A stretch of DNA of 64,000 bases from contig CAZBGY010000003.1 of NCBI GenBank assembly GCA_964491605.1, forward strand, positions 56,133 to 120,132, read 5' to 3'. Positions 8,413-16,258 of this stretch are shown here, in pieces; position 1 is the first letter of the stretch; each line of letters opens with the position of its first letter. The DNA comes from DRYS01 sp964491605. Lineage in GTDB: Archaea; Thermoproteota; CALKCG01; B24; DRYS01. A program made the position numbers and the translations under genes. Under the pieces are notes generated by a model that saw only the letters and a program-made list of their open reading frames with translations, did not search any database and was not told where the DNA came from.

Positions 8413-9651
8413 ATGGTCAAACTCAGATTTTATGGTGGTGTCGAAGGATCCATAGGTGGAAACCAGATAGTGCTAGAGGATGAAAGTGCTACACTACTCC
8501 TAGATTTTGGTTTAAACTATCGTCTATGGTCTAGCTATTTCGAATTCATATTTTCAGAACCTGAGAGTATAGAGGAGGTTATCCGTGTAGGTTTAGCCCC
8601 AGATCTACAGGCCATAGATTCTATCGATGCATGCCTTATATCGCATGCGCACACCGATCACTGGCGTCTTATAACGATGCTACCGGAAGGTTCACGCATC
8701 CTTCTAGGTGAATGTACTTATAGGATTATAAGCGGCTGGTCTAAGCGTGTGAGAAGGAGGACCCTACTATATCGTACATCCCATCTTAGATTCGATACTT
8801 TCAGGACAGGATCCACCATAAGAGTTGGGGGAATTGACATCAAGCCTATAAGCGTAGATCACAGTATACCTGGGGCGTACGGCTTCCACATATATACTCC
8901 ATCGGGTTTGATAGTATATACGGGTGATTTCAGACTTCACGGTAGGTTTAAGCCTAGGATAGATCTATGCGAGGGGATAGAGGACCGGGTATCGCTTCTA
9001 ATATGCGAAGGAACGAACGTAGGTAGGCTTGTAGAACCTACGAGCGAAAGCGATGTGGATGCTAGAGCCTCCAGCATAATACGGCGGTGTAGAGGCTTAG
9101 TTATAGTGGATATAGCCCCGGCGGATCTAGATAGATTAAACACGATGGTAGAAGTAGCGCGTAAAGTCGGTAGGGAAGTTTTATGCAGTGGTAGAATTAT
9201 GGATACGGTTACGGATCTATCCAGTGATAGATCCTTAAAGGTTCCGAGGATAGGTGACGATGTGAAATCCTTTGAAGAGTTTAAAGATGATTGCATGCGG
9301 AGTCCTGAGAAGTATATGTTGGTTACATGCTTATACAGCGAGAGAGAGGTTAGAAGAATTAAACCCCCTCCTGGAAGCATCTATCTCTTAAGCTGTTCAG
9401 AGCCCTTCGAGGAGGAGAGGGAGATAGCGTTCAACCGCCTCTTGAATTGGCTGAATACATTCGGTGTATCTATATACCATATACATTCATCCGGACATAT
9501 ATACCCCATCGATATACGTGAGATAGTCGAGAAAATCAAACCTAAAGCCGTAGCAGCGATACATACAGAGTATCCAGATGCATTCAGATCACTTCTATCC
9601 GATCTAACTAAAGTCTATACGTTCAGGAGAGGAGATGAACTTAAAATCTAA
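8413..9651 (+). CDS. metallo-beta-lactamase fold nuclease, RNase J/beta-CASP-like
   Basis: A 412-residue metal-dependent hydrolase with the HxHxDH zinc motif SHAHTDHW (H78, H80, D82, H83). The N-terminus GSIGGNQIVLE, the later VDHSIPGAYGFHI (third metal histidine) and YTGDFR match RNase J-type enzymes. The end KPKAVAAIHTEYPDAF corresponds to the RMMBL motif. Such proteins are 5'-3' exoribonucleases or endonucleases. At 412 residues it is near archaeal RNase J length. It follows the OLA1-like GTPase by 3 bases, suggesting one transcript linking translation and RNA turnover. The 3' end overlaps the convergent phosphatase gene. Confidence 0.75.
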   Translation: MVKLRFYGGVEGSIGGNQIVLEDESATLLLDFGLNYRLWSSYFEFIFSEPESIEEVIRVGLAPDLQAIDSIDACLISHAHTDHWRLITMLPEGSRILLGECTYRIISGWSKRVRRRTLLYRTSHLRFDTFRTGSTIRVGGIDIKPISVDHSIPGAYGFHIYTPSGLIVYTGDFRLHGRFKPRIDLCEGIEDRVSLLICEGTNVGRLVEPTSESDVDARASSIIRRCRGLVIVDIAPADLDRLNTMVEVARKVGREVLCSGRIMDTVTDLSSDRSLKVPRIGDDVKSFEEFKDDCMRSPEKYMLVTCLYSEREVRRIKPPPGSIYLLSCSEPFEEEREIAFNRLLNWLNTFGVSIYHIHSSGHIYPIDIREIVEKIKPKAVAAIHTEYPDAFRSLLSDLTKVYTFRRGDELKI

Positions 9652-10307
9652 AAGTCGATAAGATACGGTAGTATAGCTTTAAGATTACTGGATTCTACTA
9701 CTACATCGACTACCTCCCTCACTGCTTCGACTTTAGGGTTGAACGCTATCCTGAATCCAGCCTCCTCGAATAGGGATATATCGCTTATATCATCCCCTAT
9801 AGCCGCTGTGAAGCTTCTAGGAATACCGTCGCGCTTCATAAAATACCTTAGAATCCTACCCTTATCCCCTATACCAACCCTAATTTCGATATCACCTGTA
9901 AGAATACCGTCGGCGACCACAAGCTTATTCGCTATAGCATAATCTACACCTAACCTACAGGCAGCCAGATCTGCGAGCTCCTGTAGACCTGCGCTTATAA
10001 TTAAGATTCTAGCACCAGCCTTCTTTAAAACTTCTATGACGTAATCGGCTCCATCCACATACTCAACTTCTCTTAAAGCCTTCATAACATCGTCTAACGG
10101 TATACCACGCCATAGGTTCGCATCGAGTTTAGCCCACTCCTCATAGCTTATTCTCCCCTGGAAGAATAGCTCGGCGTTAACCTTAGCTTTATCGATAGTA
10201 CCGAATCTCCTATGTAGATACTCCCATACGCTTACGGTCTTGGTTAGTGTTCCATCTAGGTCGAAAGCTACCAGTTTGAACCTAGCTTTCATAAAGTCTA
10301 CAAACAT
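9648..10307 (-). CDS. phosphoserine phosphatase-like HAD hydrolase
   Basis: A 219-residue HAD-superfamily phosphatase of the SerB type. Motif I is FDLDGTLT with nucleophile D16 and D18. Motif II lies in ILIISAGLQELA, where Ser and Gly follow the hydrophobic strand, and motif III/IV is AAIGDDISDISLFEEAG with the metal-binding Asp pair. The helical cap between residues 25 and 85 is small, as in SerB. The usual reaction is removal of phosphate from phosphoserine, but archaeal relatives act on other phosphoesters. It is divergent from the intron-bearing DHH gene, with which it shares a promoter region near 10320. Confidence 0.7.
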   Translation of the reverse strand: MFVDFMKARFKLVAFDLDGTLTKTVSVWEYLHRRFGTIDKAKVNAELFFQGRISYEEWAKLDANLWRGIPLDDVMKALREVEYVDGADYVIEVLKKAGARILIISAGLQELADLAACRLGVDYAIANKLVVADGILTGDIEIRVGIGDKGRILRYFMKRDGIPRSFTAAIGDDISDISLFEEAGFRIAFNPKVEAVREVVDVVVESSNLKAILPYLIDF

Positions 10308-10319
10308 TAATCAGAAGGG

Positions 10320-10329
10320 CTTTAAATTT
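10320..10329 (+). promoter_or_regulatory. TATA-like box of the DHH gene
   Basis: The element CTTTAAATTT lies about 35 bases before the ATG at 10360 and about 12 bases beyond the start of the divergent phosphatase gene. It supports transcription of the DHH gene from exon 1. Confidence 0.4.
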
Positions 10330-10359
10330 AACTGTAAAGTGTAGAGCGTGGTGGTGCAG

Positions 10360-11356
10360 ATGTTCAGGGAGCCTATAGTAGCCGTTACGCACGGAGAGTC
10401 TCGGATCGAGACCCGAAGATTGTGACGGCATCTGCTCGGCTGCTCTACTTAAAAGGAATCTAGGGGTGGATCGTATACGTATATCTACACCTACAGGTCT
10501 CTGTAGAGCTTTAAGATCGATAGTATCTACGAATCCATCGACTATAATCATATGCGATATCGCCTTAGATACAGGCCATATAGGCGAACTTATAGATCTA
10601 ATAAGAGGTCTACCACCTGGATGCTCGGTATGCTATATCGATCATCATCCACCACCGTCAGGATTCCCCCCATCAGATCTAGATAGATTAGAGTATAGGT
10701 ATAGATCAGGTGTATCAGCGTCCCAACTTGTATATGAAGCGTTAGGTGAACCCGATGATAGGATCTCTAAGATGCTTATGGTGTACGGTGCGATAGGCGA
10801 TATGTGCGATGACTCCCAGCTAGTCAGGGAAATATTGAGTCTATGGGATAGACGTCTCATATACCTTGAAGCAGGATTCATAGTTGAAGGATTGATATCT
10901 AGAAGAGATCAGGCTTTCATCGATAAACTCATAGATAGGCTAGCACAGGGGAATCCTCCTAGCAGTATACCTGAATTAGTATCGAGCTGTCTTAAAACCT
11001 TAAGCGACGAGTATAAGGTCTACAAGTATGTCGAAGAGAACGTCACGGTTAAGGGTAGGATAGCTATCGTATCGAAAATACCTATAAGCGGTTTCGGAGG
11101 TAAAGCTGCAAACTACGCTCTAGCATGCACTAAAGCCGATGTAGCTATAGCAGTAACCGTGAATAAAGGTATAGCTCACATAAGTTTGAGGAGTAGGAAT
11201 CCTATGATAGATCTAAACGATCTAGCACGTAGATTATCCACAGCTCTAGGAGGCTATGGCGGGGGGCATCCACAATCCGCTGCGATGCGAATACCGGCTT
11301 CCAGGATGGAGGAGTTATTGATGTTCATGGAAATAGCTCTATCCGGTATAAGCTGA
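10360..11356 (+). CDS. DHH-family phosphoesterase, interrupted by a 22-nt intron
   Basis: The protein is encoded by 10360-10396 joined to 10419-11356. Exon 1 gives MFREPIVAVTHG plus the first base of an Asp codon; exon 2 completes it and continues CDGICSAALLKRNLG. Together they restore the DHH N-terminal motif THGDCDGICSAALL with its metal-binding aspartates. Without splicing exon 1 runs into TGA at 10422. Exon 2 contains the DHH motif YIDHHPPP, a metal Asp in YGAIGDMCDD and a C-terminal DHHA1 domain ending GGYGGGHPQSAAMRIP. The family covers nanoRNases, c-di-AMP phosphodiesterases and archaeal RecJ-like proteins. The spliced length of about 324 residues suits the family. Confidence 0.8.
10397..10418 (+). 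other. inferred archaeal pre-mRNA intron in the DHH gene
   Basis: The 22-nt insert contains the hairpin GTCTCG-GAT-CGAGAC (10398-10412). Flanking pairs CGG/CCG and CGCA/TGTG form a relaxed bulge-helix-bulge, with a 3-nt bulge AGA on the 5' side and a 5-nt bulge AAGAT on the 3' side. Cleavage after AG and after AAG joins G to AT, making GAT (Asp) inside the THGDCDG motif. A length of 22 is not divisible by three, so translation demands its removal. Splice points could slide by one base. Confidence 0.75.
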
Positions 11357-11430
11357 TGATATCATAAACCTTTAAGCTAAACGTTAATATGTAAGTGTAT
11401 CGTGAGCATCCTATGGCGGTGAACTACTAG

Positions 11431-12528
11431 ATGAAGATAACTATATCCGTTATAAAAGCCGATGTAGGATCCCTAGCTGGGCACCATATAGTCTATCAAG
11501 AGCAGATAGAGCTTGCTAAGAAGATTTTAGAGAAAGCTAAGGATGACGGTTTGCTGATAGACTACTACGTATTCAACGCCGGCGATGATCTAGAACTTGT
11601 AATGACCCATACTAAAGGTGAATCTAGCCCTGAGATCCACGGCCTAGCTTGGAATGTATTCAAGGAAGTGACGGAGAAGGTTTCACGTCCTAGAAAACTG
11701 TATGCCGCAGGCCAGGATCTACTAAGCGAGGCATTCTCAGGTAACGTTAGGGGTATGGGGCCTGGAGTAGCCGAGATGGAGATAGAGGAGAGGAGGAGTG
11801 AACCTATAATAGTCTTCGCCGCTGATAAGACTGAGCCTGGAGCATGGAATCTACCTCTATACAGAATATTTGCCGATCCATGGAACACAGCTGGGTTAAT
11901 CATAGATCCAGCCTTACATCAGGGTTTCGTCTTCAGGGTTATGGATGTAATCGAAGGTAAGACGATAGACCTGAAGACACCTGAAGAAGCATACGATCTA
12001 CTAGCTTTGATAGGTACTACAGGGAGGTATATCATAGAGAGAGTATATAGAGCTGATGGATTACTAGCAGCTGTAGCTAGCGTGACAAGACTAAGCTTGA
12101 TAGCAGGTAGATATGTAGGTAAGGATGACCCTGTATGCATAGTCAGATGTCAGCATGGCTTACCAGCTGTCGGAGAAGCTTTAGCCCCATTCTTCACACC
12201 ACACTTCGTAGCAGGCTGGATGAGGGGGTCACACTACGGACCGCTAATGCCTGTAGGCTTAAAGGATAGTAGATGCTCATTCTTCGACGGACCACCCAGA
12301 GTGGTAGCACTAGGATTCCAGCTAGCTGAAGGTAGGCTAATAGGACCTGCCGATCTCTTCGAAGATGTAGCATTCGACCATTCACGTAGAATAGCTCTAC
12401 AGATGGCTGAACTTATAAGAAGGAATGGACCTATAGCACCGGCTATACTAGGACCGGAAGAACTCGAGTATACAGGTATAAAGGAGACTCTACAGCGCCT
12501 AGCATCTAGATTCAAATCTGAGAAGTAA
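11431..12528 (+). CDS. fbp: fructose-1,6-bisphosphate aldolase/phosphatase
   Basis: A 365-residue bifunctional gluconeogenic enzyme that condenses triose phosphates and then dephosphorylates fructose 1,6-bisphosphate. The N-terminal ISVIKADVGSLAGHH, with its metal-binding Asp and the GH pair, is diagnostic. Further family blocks are NAGDDLELVMTH, PGAWNLPLYRIFADPWNTAGL, the LRCQHG-like CIVRCQHGLPAVGEA and FFDGPPRVVALGFQ. Length and order are those of archaeal FBPA/P. A GGCGGTGA ribosome binding site precedes the ATG. With triosephosphate isomerase at 15.5 kb it marks an anabolic sugar route from C3 units. Confidence 0.9.
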   Translation: MKITISVIKADVGSLAGHHIVYQEQIELAKKILEKAKDDGLLIDYYVFNAGDDLELVMTHTKGESSPEIHGLAWNVFKEVTEKVSRPRKLYAAGQDLLSEAFSGNVRGMGPGVAEMEIEERRSEPIIVFAADKTEPGAWNLPLYRIFADPWNTAGLIIDPALHQGFVFRVMDVIEGKTIDLKTPEEAYDLLALIGTTGRYIIERVYRADGLLAAVASVTRLSLIAGRYVGKDDPVCIVRCQHGLPAVGEALAPFFTPHFVAGWMRGSHYGPLMPVGLKDSRCSFFDGPPRVVALGFQLAEGRLIGPADLFEDVAFDHSRRIALQMAELIRRNGPIAPAILGPEELEYTGIKETLQRLASRFKSEK

Positions 12529-12644
12529 CTAAATATACATATTCACGTCAATATAGTCCAACCTATATTTTTCCCCTATGGATACAGCCATTACATCTAA
12601 CTACACTTCTCTGTAGTTATCACACTAAAAGCGTTTCCAACAGA

Positions 12645-12652
12645 CTTAAATC
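12645..12652 (+). promoter_or_regulatory. TATA-like box before the structured RNA
   Basis: CTTAAATC lies 26-33 bases before the base of the first closing helix at 12678, the distance expected between an archaeal TATA box and a transcription start. Confidence 0.35.
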
Positions 12653-12670
12653 TAAAACCTAGATGAAACA

Positions 12671-13003
12671 TTAGAATCGCCGGTCGATAGGCGATACCCC
12701 GTTACATCTCCATCGCGATCCTGTAGAGATATAGCGGTGGAGACGTAACAGTGGACAGCCTCCTCCCCCCGGAGGGGGAGATCTACCGGGGGGATCTCCC
12801 CCTGGGAGACTGCCCACTGTTATGCCTCCGCTACTATATCTCTACAGGATCAAGGTGGAGATGTAGCCTTCAGGAACCCCTAGGTCCCCCGCCTAGGAGT
12901 TCCTGAAGGTAGGGGATGCTTACAATTAACCGTAGGCTCCGAAACCGGAGCTGAAGGTTAGTTGTAAGTCATGGAGGAAACTCCTATCGCCTGACAAACG
13001 GCG
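12671..13003 (+). ncRNA. highly structured candidate non-coding RNA of unknown class
   Basis: About 330 nt between two genes folds into one compact multi-branch shape. The ends close through CGCCG/CGGCG (12678-12682 with 12999-13003) and AGGCGATA/TATCGCCT (12689-12696 with 12985-12992). Inside, a very long arm pairs 12717-12754 with 12814-12851 with small bulges. Hairpin CCTTCAGGAAC/GTTCCTGAAGG follows (12867-12877 with 12899-12909), then CTTACAATTAACC/GGTTAGTTGTAAG (12919-12931 with 12956-12968) and a GGAG-GAAA-CTCC tetraloop hairpin (about 12974-12984). It is GC-rich against AT-rich flanks and no frame codes. I could not match it to RNase P, SRP, rRNA or CRISPR features. Confidence 0.65.
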
Positions 13004-13043
13004 TCTACCTTCTAAGTAAATCGATGCGGATCTGAAGGATATT

Positions 13044-13307
13044 CTAGATGGATCTTAGTTCCTGTTGGCCTCTACCCGTGAGCTTCCACATGGATGGCCT
13101 CTCAGATATTCTTACAATTATACCATCCTGCTCCATCTTCCTAAGCTGTTTTAACGTTGCTGAGTAAGATCTACCCACCGCTCTAGCTATAGTACTTGTA
13201 TCGATTAACCCTTCCTTCAAAGCCTTCACTATAAGGCTGCGTGTTTCAAGCCCCTTCTTTACGTTTCTAACGGTAGCTAGGTAAGATCTCGCTTCATATC
13301 CATCCAT
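13044..13307 (-). CDS. small winged-helix DNA-binding protein
   Basis: An 87-residue protein with a winged helix-turn-helix fold. A helix begins at about residue 15, the HTH covers TSTIARAVGRSYSATLKQLRKME (about 37-59), and the wing DGIIVRISERPSMWKLTG follows. The spacing is typical of ArsR/MarR-like archaeal regulators, read as a stand-alone domain without a ligand-binding part. It is convergent with the structured RNA locus, its stop lying about 40 bases past the RNA's closing helix, and divergent from the nucleotidyltransferase pair at 13403, which it could regulate. Confidence 0.7.
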   Translation of the reverse strand: MDGYEARSYLATVRNVKKGLETRSLIVKALKEGLIDTSTIARAVGRSYSATLKQLRKMEQDGIIVRISERPSMWKLTGRGQQELRSI

Positions 13308-13402
13308 CTAGATCTACTTAACCTCCGATAGTATGAATGTTTATTCCGGTATCTTAACGTTTATCTCTAGCTTTAGGTATCTATCAATCGTGGTTTCGGT
13401 TT

Positions 13403-14425
13403 ATGTCTAGGAGGATACTTGATGGTGATGTTATCTATAGTAGGGATGGATTCATATTCTATGTATTCGGCTACGAACACCCGCCAGATAGAGCTATAGC
13501 ATTCCTTAAGTATATCCCAAAAGAATACTCTGATAAGCTTAATCTGGAGTATCTAAAGTACGAATGGGTGTTTAAGGGAAGGAGGTATGTTAGACCTGCT
13601 TCGCTCTATACGGCTAGCAACTATCAACGTATAATAGAATTCTTCGAAAACTATTACCCAGACTATGTATACGATTGCCATGTAAACGGTAGAAAGCTTA
13701 TAGCAGTCCCTAAAGATTTAATCGAGGAAATCTACTATCCGGATGAGGGGCTACGTAAGATTCTAGGTATCAGCTCGCTTCCACCCATATACAAGGTTTC
13801 GGTGGAGCTTATCGAACTTATCTCGAGAACATCCGGTATCGGCTTAGAAAATTTCGGTTTACATGGATCGCTCCTTCTAGGTATGGAGTCTGAGAAGCCC
13901 GATATAGATATAGCCGTCTACGGATGGCAGAACTACCGTACGATTAAACAGACTCTCATGGAGTTGGAAGCGAAGGGCTATCTAAAGATCCTCTACGAAA
14001 CTCCTACAGATTATAGAAGGAGGAATAGATGTATCTTCAGGAACTATAGAGCTGTCTTCAACGCTATACGTAAACCTTGGGAAGTTCACGATATATACGG
14101 ATCCGTGATACGTAAATCGGTTAAGCATGTAAGATTTAGGACAATAGTTAGAAACGCTTCTGAATCGATATTCCGTCCAGCCATATACATAATACAGGGA
14201 TACACGCCTTTAGATGAATCCTCACGCATAGATAAGGAGGATATTCCGTGGCTTCTAGTATCGATGGTAGGAGATTATAGGGATGTGATCGAGGAGGGCT
14301 CTGTGATAGAGGTCGCAGGTCTACTTGAAAGAGAGTATCTACCAGATGGCAGGCCGTATAGGACTAGGGTTATTGTAGGTTCGGGTTTAAGAGATGACGA
14401 ATATATAAGTGTAGTGAAGGAGTAA
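13403..14425 (+). CDS. COG2413-like predicted nucleotidyltransferase (first of two)
   Basis: A 340-residue protein with a polymerase-beta-type nucleotidyltransferase core near residues 153-180. The signature is GLHGSLLLG followed by the acidic pair in KPDIDIAVYG (D-x-D). The N-terminal 120 residues form a conserved domain with FYVFGYEHPPDRAIAFLKY. The C-terminal region holds the segment RPAIYIIQGYTPLD. This arrangement matches a widespread but uncharacterised archaeal group (COG2413). The next gene is a paralogue 6 bases downstream, so the two form an operon. Whether they act on RNA, protein or small molecules is unknown. Confidence 0.65.
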   Translation: MSRRILDGDVIYSRDGFIFYVFGYEHPPDRAIAFLKYIPKEYSDKLNLEYLKYEWVFKGRRYVRPASLYTASNYQRIIEFFENYYPDYVYDCHVNGRKLIAVPKDLIEEIYYPDEGLRKILGISSLPPIYKVSVELIELISRTSGIGLENFGLHGSLLLGMESEKPDIDIAVYGWQNYRTIKQTLMELEAKGYLKILYETPTDYRRRNRCIFRNYRAVFNAIRKPWEVHDIYGSVIRKSVKHVRFRTIVRNASESIFRPAIYIIQGYTPLDESSRIDKEDIPWLLVSMVGDYRDVIEEGSVIEVAGLLEREYLPDGRPYRTRVIVGSGLRDDEYISVVKE

Positions 14426-14430
14426 ATCGT

Positions 14431-15501
14431 ATGTCTACGAGGCTTAGAGATAGAGATTATATCGTCGGAGCCGAGGGTATAATCTTCAGGGTTTTAGGCT
14501 ACTTCCACCCTCCAGATGGCTATATATGCGAGCCGGAGTATGCACCTAAAAGGATATTCACATCCGAAAATCCTAGAGCACTTAGAGGCTACCCTGAAAT
14601 ATCATACTTCAAATTCTATGGAGATGAAGGGTTAAGATTCGTAGAGGAGAATTATCCGTCGTATCGTCTATACGTTAAACCTCTTAAAACATACCTCGTA
14701 GGCGTTCCCAATAATCTTATCGCAGCTGTTAGGAAACCGCAGGATAGGCTAGCTAAGATCATAGAGGAAAGCTACAGAGATAAGCTTCTAGAGGATACCC
14801 TCGATATCGTGGAGATCGTATGCGAAAATGCAGAGCTCAACCTCTCTAGTCTAGGCGTTTTCGGATCGATTCTACATGAATTTTATAACCCATTCCTATC
14901 GGATATAGATTTAGTAGTTTATGGGTCGAAGAATACTATTAAGCTTATGGAATGCTTATCCGAGCTGTACAGTGGAAGAGACAGTCCTCTTAGGAACGAA
15001 TATGATTTCCCTGTGGAGAAAGCTAGATGGATCTTTAGAAACTATAGCTTTAAGGAATACATCTTTCATGAAAGAAGGAAGATGATATACGCTAAGTATT
15101 GGGATGGGAGTAGATGGGTTAAAGTCGAGTTCGAACCTGTTAGGGATTATGACGAATACCATAACGAATACATGGATGTAAATTCGATAGAGAAGATCGG
15201 ATGGGTTAAACTCGAATCTATCATTGTAGATGATAGTGGGGTATACTTTATGCCAGCTACATACGGGGTTGAAGTAACGAAGCTTATATCAGGTCCTAAG
15301 GAGGCTTTAGAGGCTTCTAAGATAATATCCTATATCGATGAATTCAGGATTCAAGCCTGGAGGGATGAAGAAGTCTACGTGGAGGGGATGCTTGAAAGAG
15401 TCGTTAGGAATGATGAAGTGGAATATCAGGTTTCCATAACATACTGCGATAGGTATGGAGACCAGGTTCTTAAGCTTAAGAAGATACCAGGTAGATTATA
15501 A
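14431..15501 (+). CDS. COG2413-like predicted nucleotidyltransferase (second of two)
   Basis: A 356-residue paralogue of the preceding protein with the same three-part layout. The N-terminus holds IIFRVLGYFHPPDG, matching FYVFGYEHPPD. The core signature GVFGSILHE is followed by LSDIDLVVYGS with the Asp pair, and the C-terminal block is YFMPATYGVEV. Identity between the two is low outside these blocks, so the duplication is old or the two arose separately. Retention of the catalytic motif in both argues for two active enzymes or a heterodimer. ATG at 14431 follows the upstream stop by 5 bases. Confidence 0.65.
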   Translation: MSTRLRDRDYIVGAEGIIFRVLGYFHPPDGYICEPEYAPKRIFTSENPRALRGYPEISYFKFYGDEGLRFVEENYPSYRLYVKPLKTYLVGVPNNLIAAVRKPQDRLAKIIEESYRDKLLEDTLDIVEIVCENAELNLSSLGVFGSILHEFYNPFLSDIDLVVYGSKNTIKLMECLSELYSGRDSPLRNEYDFPVEKARWIFRNYSFKEYIFHERRKMIYAKYWDGSRWVKVEFEPVRDYDEYHNEYMDVNSIEKIGWVKLESIIVDDSGVYFMPATYGVEVTKLISGPKEALEASKIISYIDEFRIQAWRDEEVYVEGMLERVVRNDEVEYQVSITYCDRYGDQVLKLKKIPGRL

Positions 15502-15538
15502 GCCATACATTTTTTAGTATCCTCTACACGAGGGTTAA

Positions 15539-16225
15539 TTGGCTATGAGCGGTATAAGGTTCCCTATGATACTCGTGAATTTCAAAACTTATAGGGAGGC
15601 TACAGGACTGAAAGCCGTAGCGCTCGCTAAGATAGCGGAGAAAGTCTCCAAGGAGACTGGCGTATGTATAGCCGTAGCACCGCAGTACTCCGACCTATAC
15701 CGCGTAGTATCAGAAGTTTCGATACCTGTATTCGCTCAGCATATAGATCCTATAGAGCCTGGAGCTTACACCGGACATATCCTAGCAGAAGCTGTGAAGG
15801 AAGCTGGTGCTATAGGGAGCTTAATAAACCATTCCGAGAAGAGGATGCAGCTAGCGGATATAGATGCATGCGTTAAGAGGTGCCGAAGTTTGGGGCTTAT
15901 AAGCCTCGTATGCACCAACACCCCTGAGGTAAGCGCCGCAGCTGCCGCGTTAAACCCGGATATCATAGCTTATGAACCGCCCGAGCTTATAGGAACAGGT
16001 ATCCCTGTGAGTAAAGCTAAACCTGAAGCCGTTACAGATGCTTTGAAGCTTGTAAACGCCGTGAATCCAAAGGTTATCGTACTATGCGGAGCAGGTATAT
16101 CGAGGGGGGAGGATGTTAAGGTAGCATTACAGCTGGGAACTAAGGGGGTACTACTAGCTAGCGGTGTTGTTAAAGCTAAGGATCCATATAGTATACTTAG
16201 AGAGATGGCTGATGCATGCCTATAG
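15539..16225 (+). CDS. tpiA: triosephosphate isomerase
   Basis: A 228-residue archaeal-type (short) triosephosphate isomerase, interconverting dihydroxyacetone phosphate and glyceraldehyde 3-phosphate. The N-terminal catalytic lysine is in LVNFKTY, the catalytic histidine in SLINHSEKR, and the catalytic glutamate in IAYEPPELIGTG. The phosphate-binding VLLASGVV is at the end. The bacterial/eukaryotic form is about 250 residues; the shorter length is usual in archaea. The start is TTG at 15539 or ATG two codons later. With FBPA/P it completes a triose-to-hexose route. Confidence 0.9.
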   Translation: MAMSGIRFPMILVNFKTYREATGLKAVALAKIAEKVSKETGVCIAVAPQYSDLYRVVSEVSIPVFAQHIDPIEPGAYTGHILAEAVKEAGAIGSLINHSEKRMQLADIDACVKRCRSLGLISLVCTNTPEVSAAAAALNPDIIAYEPPELIGTGIPVSKAKPEAVTDALKLVNAVNPKVIVLCGAGISRGEDVKVALQLGTKGVLLASGVVKAKDPYSILREMADACL

Positions 16226-16258
16226 ATCGGTCAACCCGGTAGGCATATGATACTATCC

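Noticed and set aside
10466..11356. DHH gene starting at 10466 as a complete gene
   Set aside because: That start omits the conserved THGDCDG motif, which is encoded just upstream and joined by intron removal.
12671..13003. RNase P RNA or SRP RNA
   Set aside because: GGAGGAAACTCC looks like RNase P conserved region I but is a simple tetraloop hairpin near the 3' end, and the 3' conserved region is absent. The SRP loop motifs are missing on both strands.
12671..13003. CRISPR array or insertion sequence
   Set aside because: No regularly spaced direct repeats, no transposase and no target-site duplication; the inverted arms differ by several bases and small indels.
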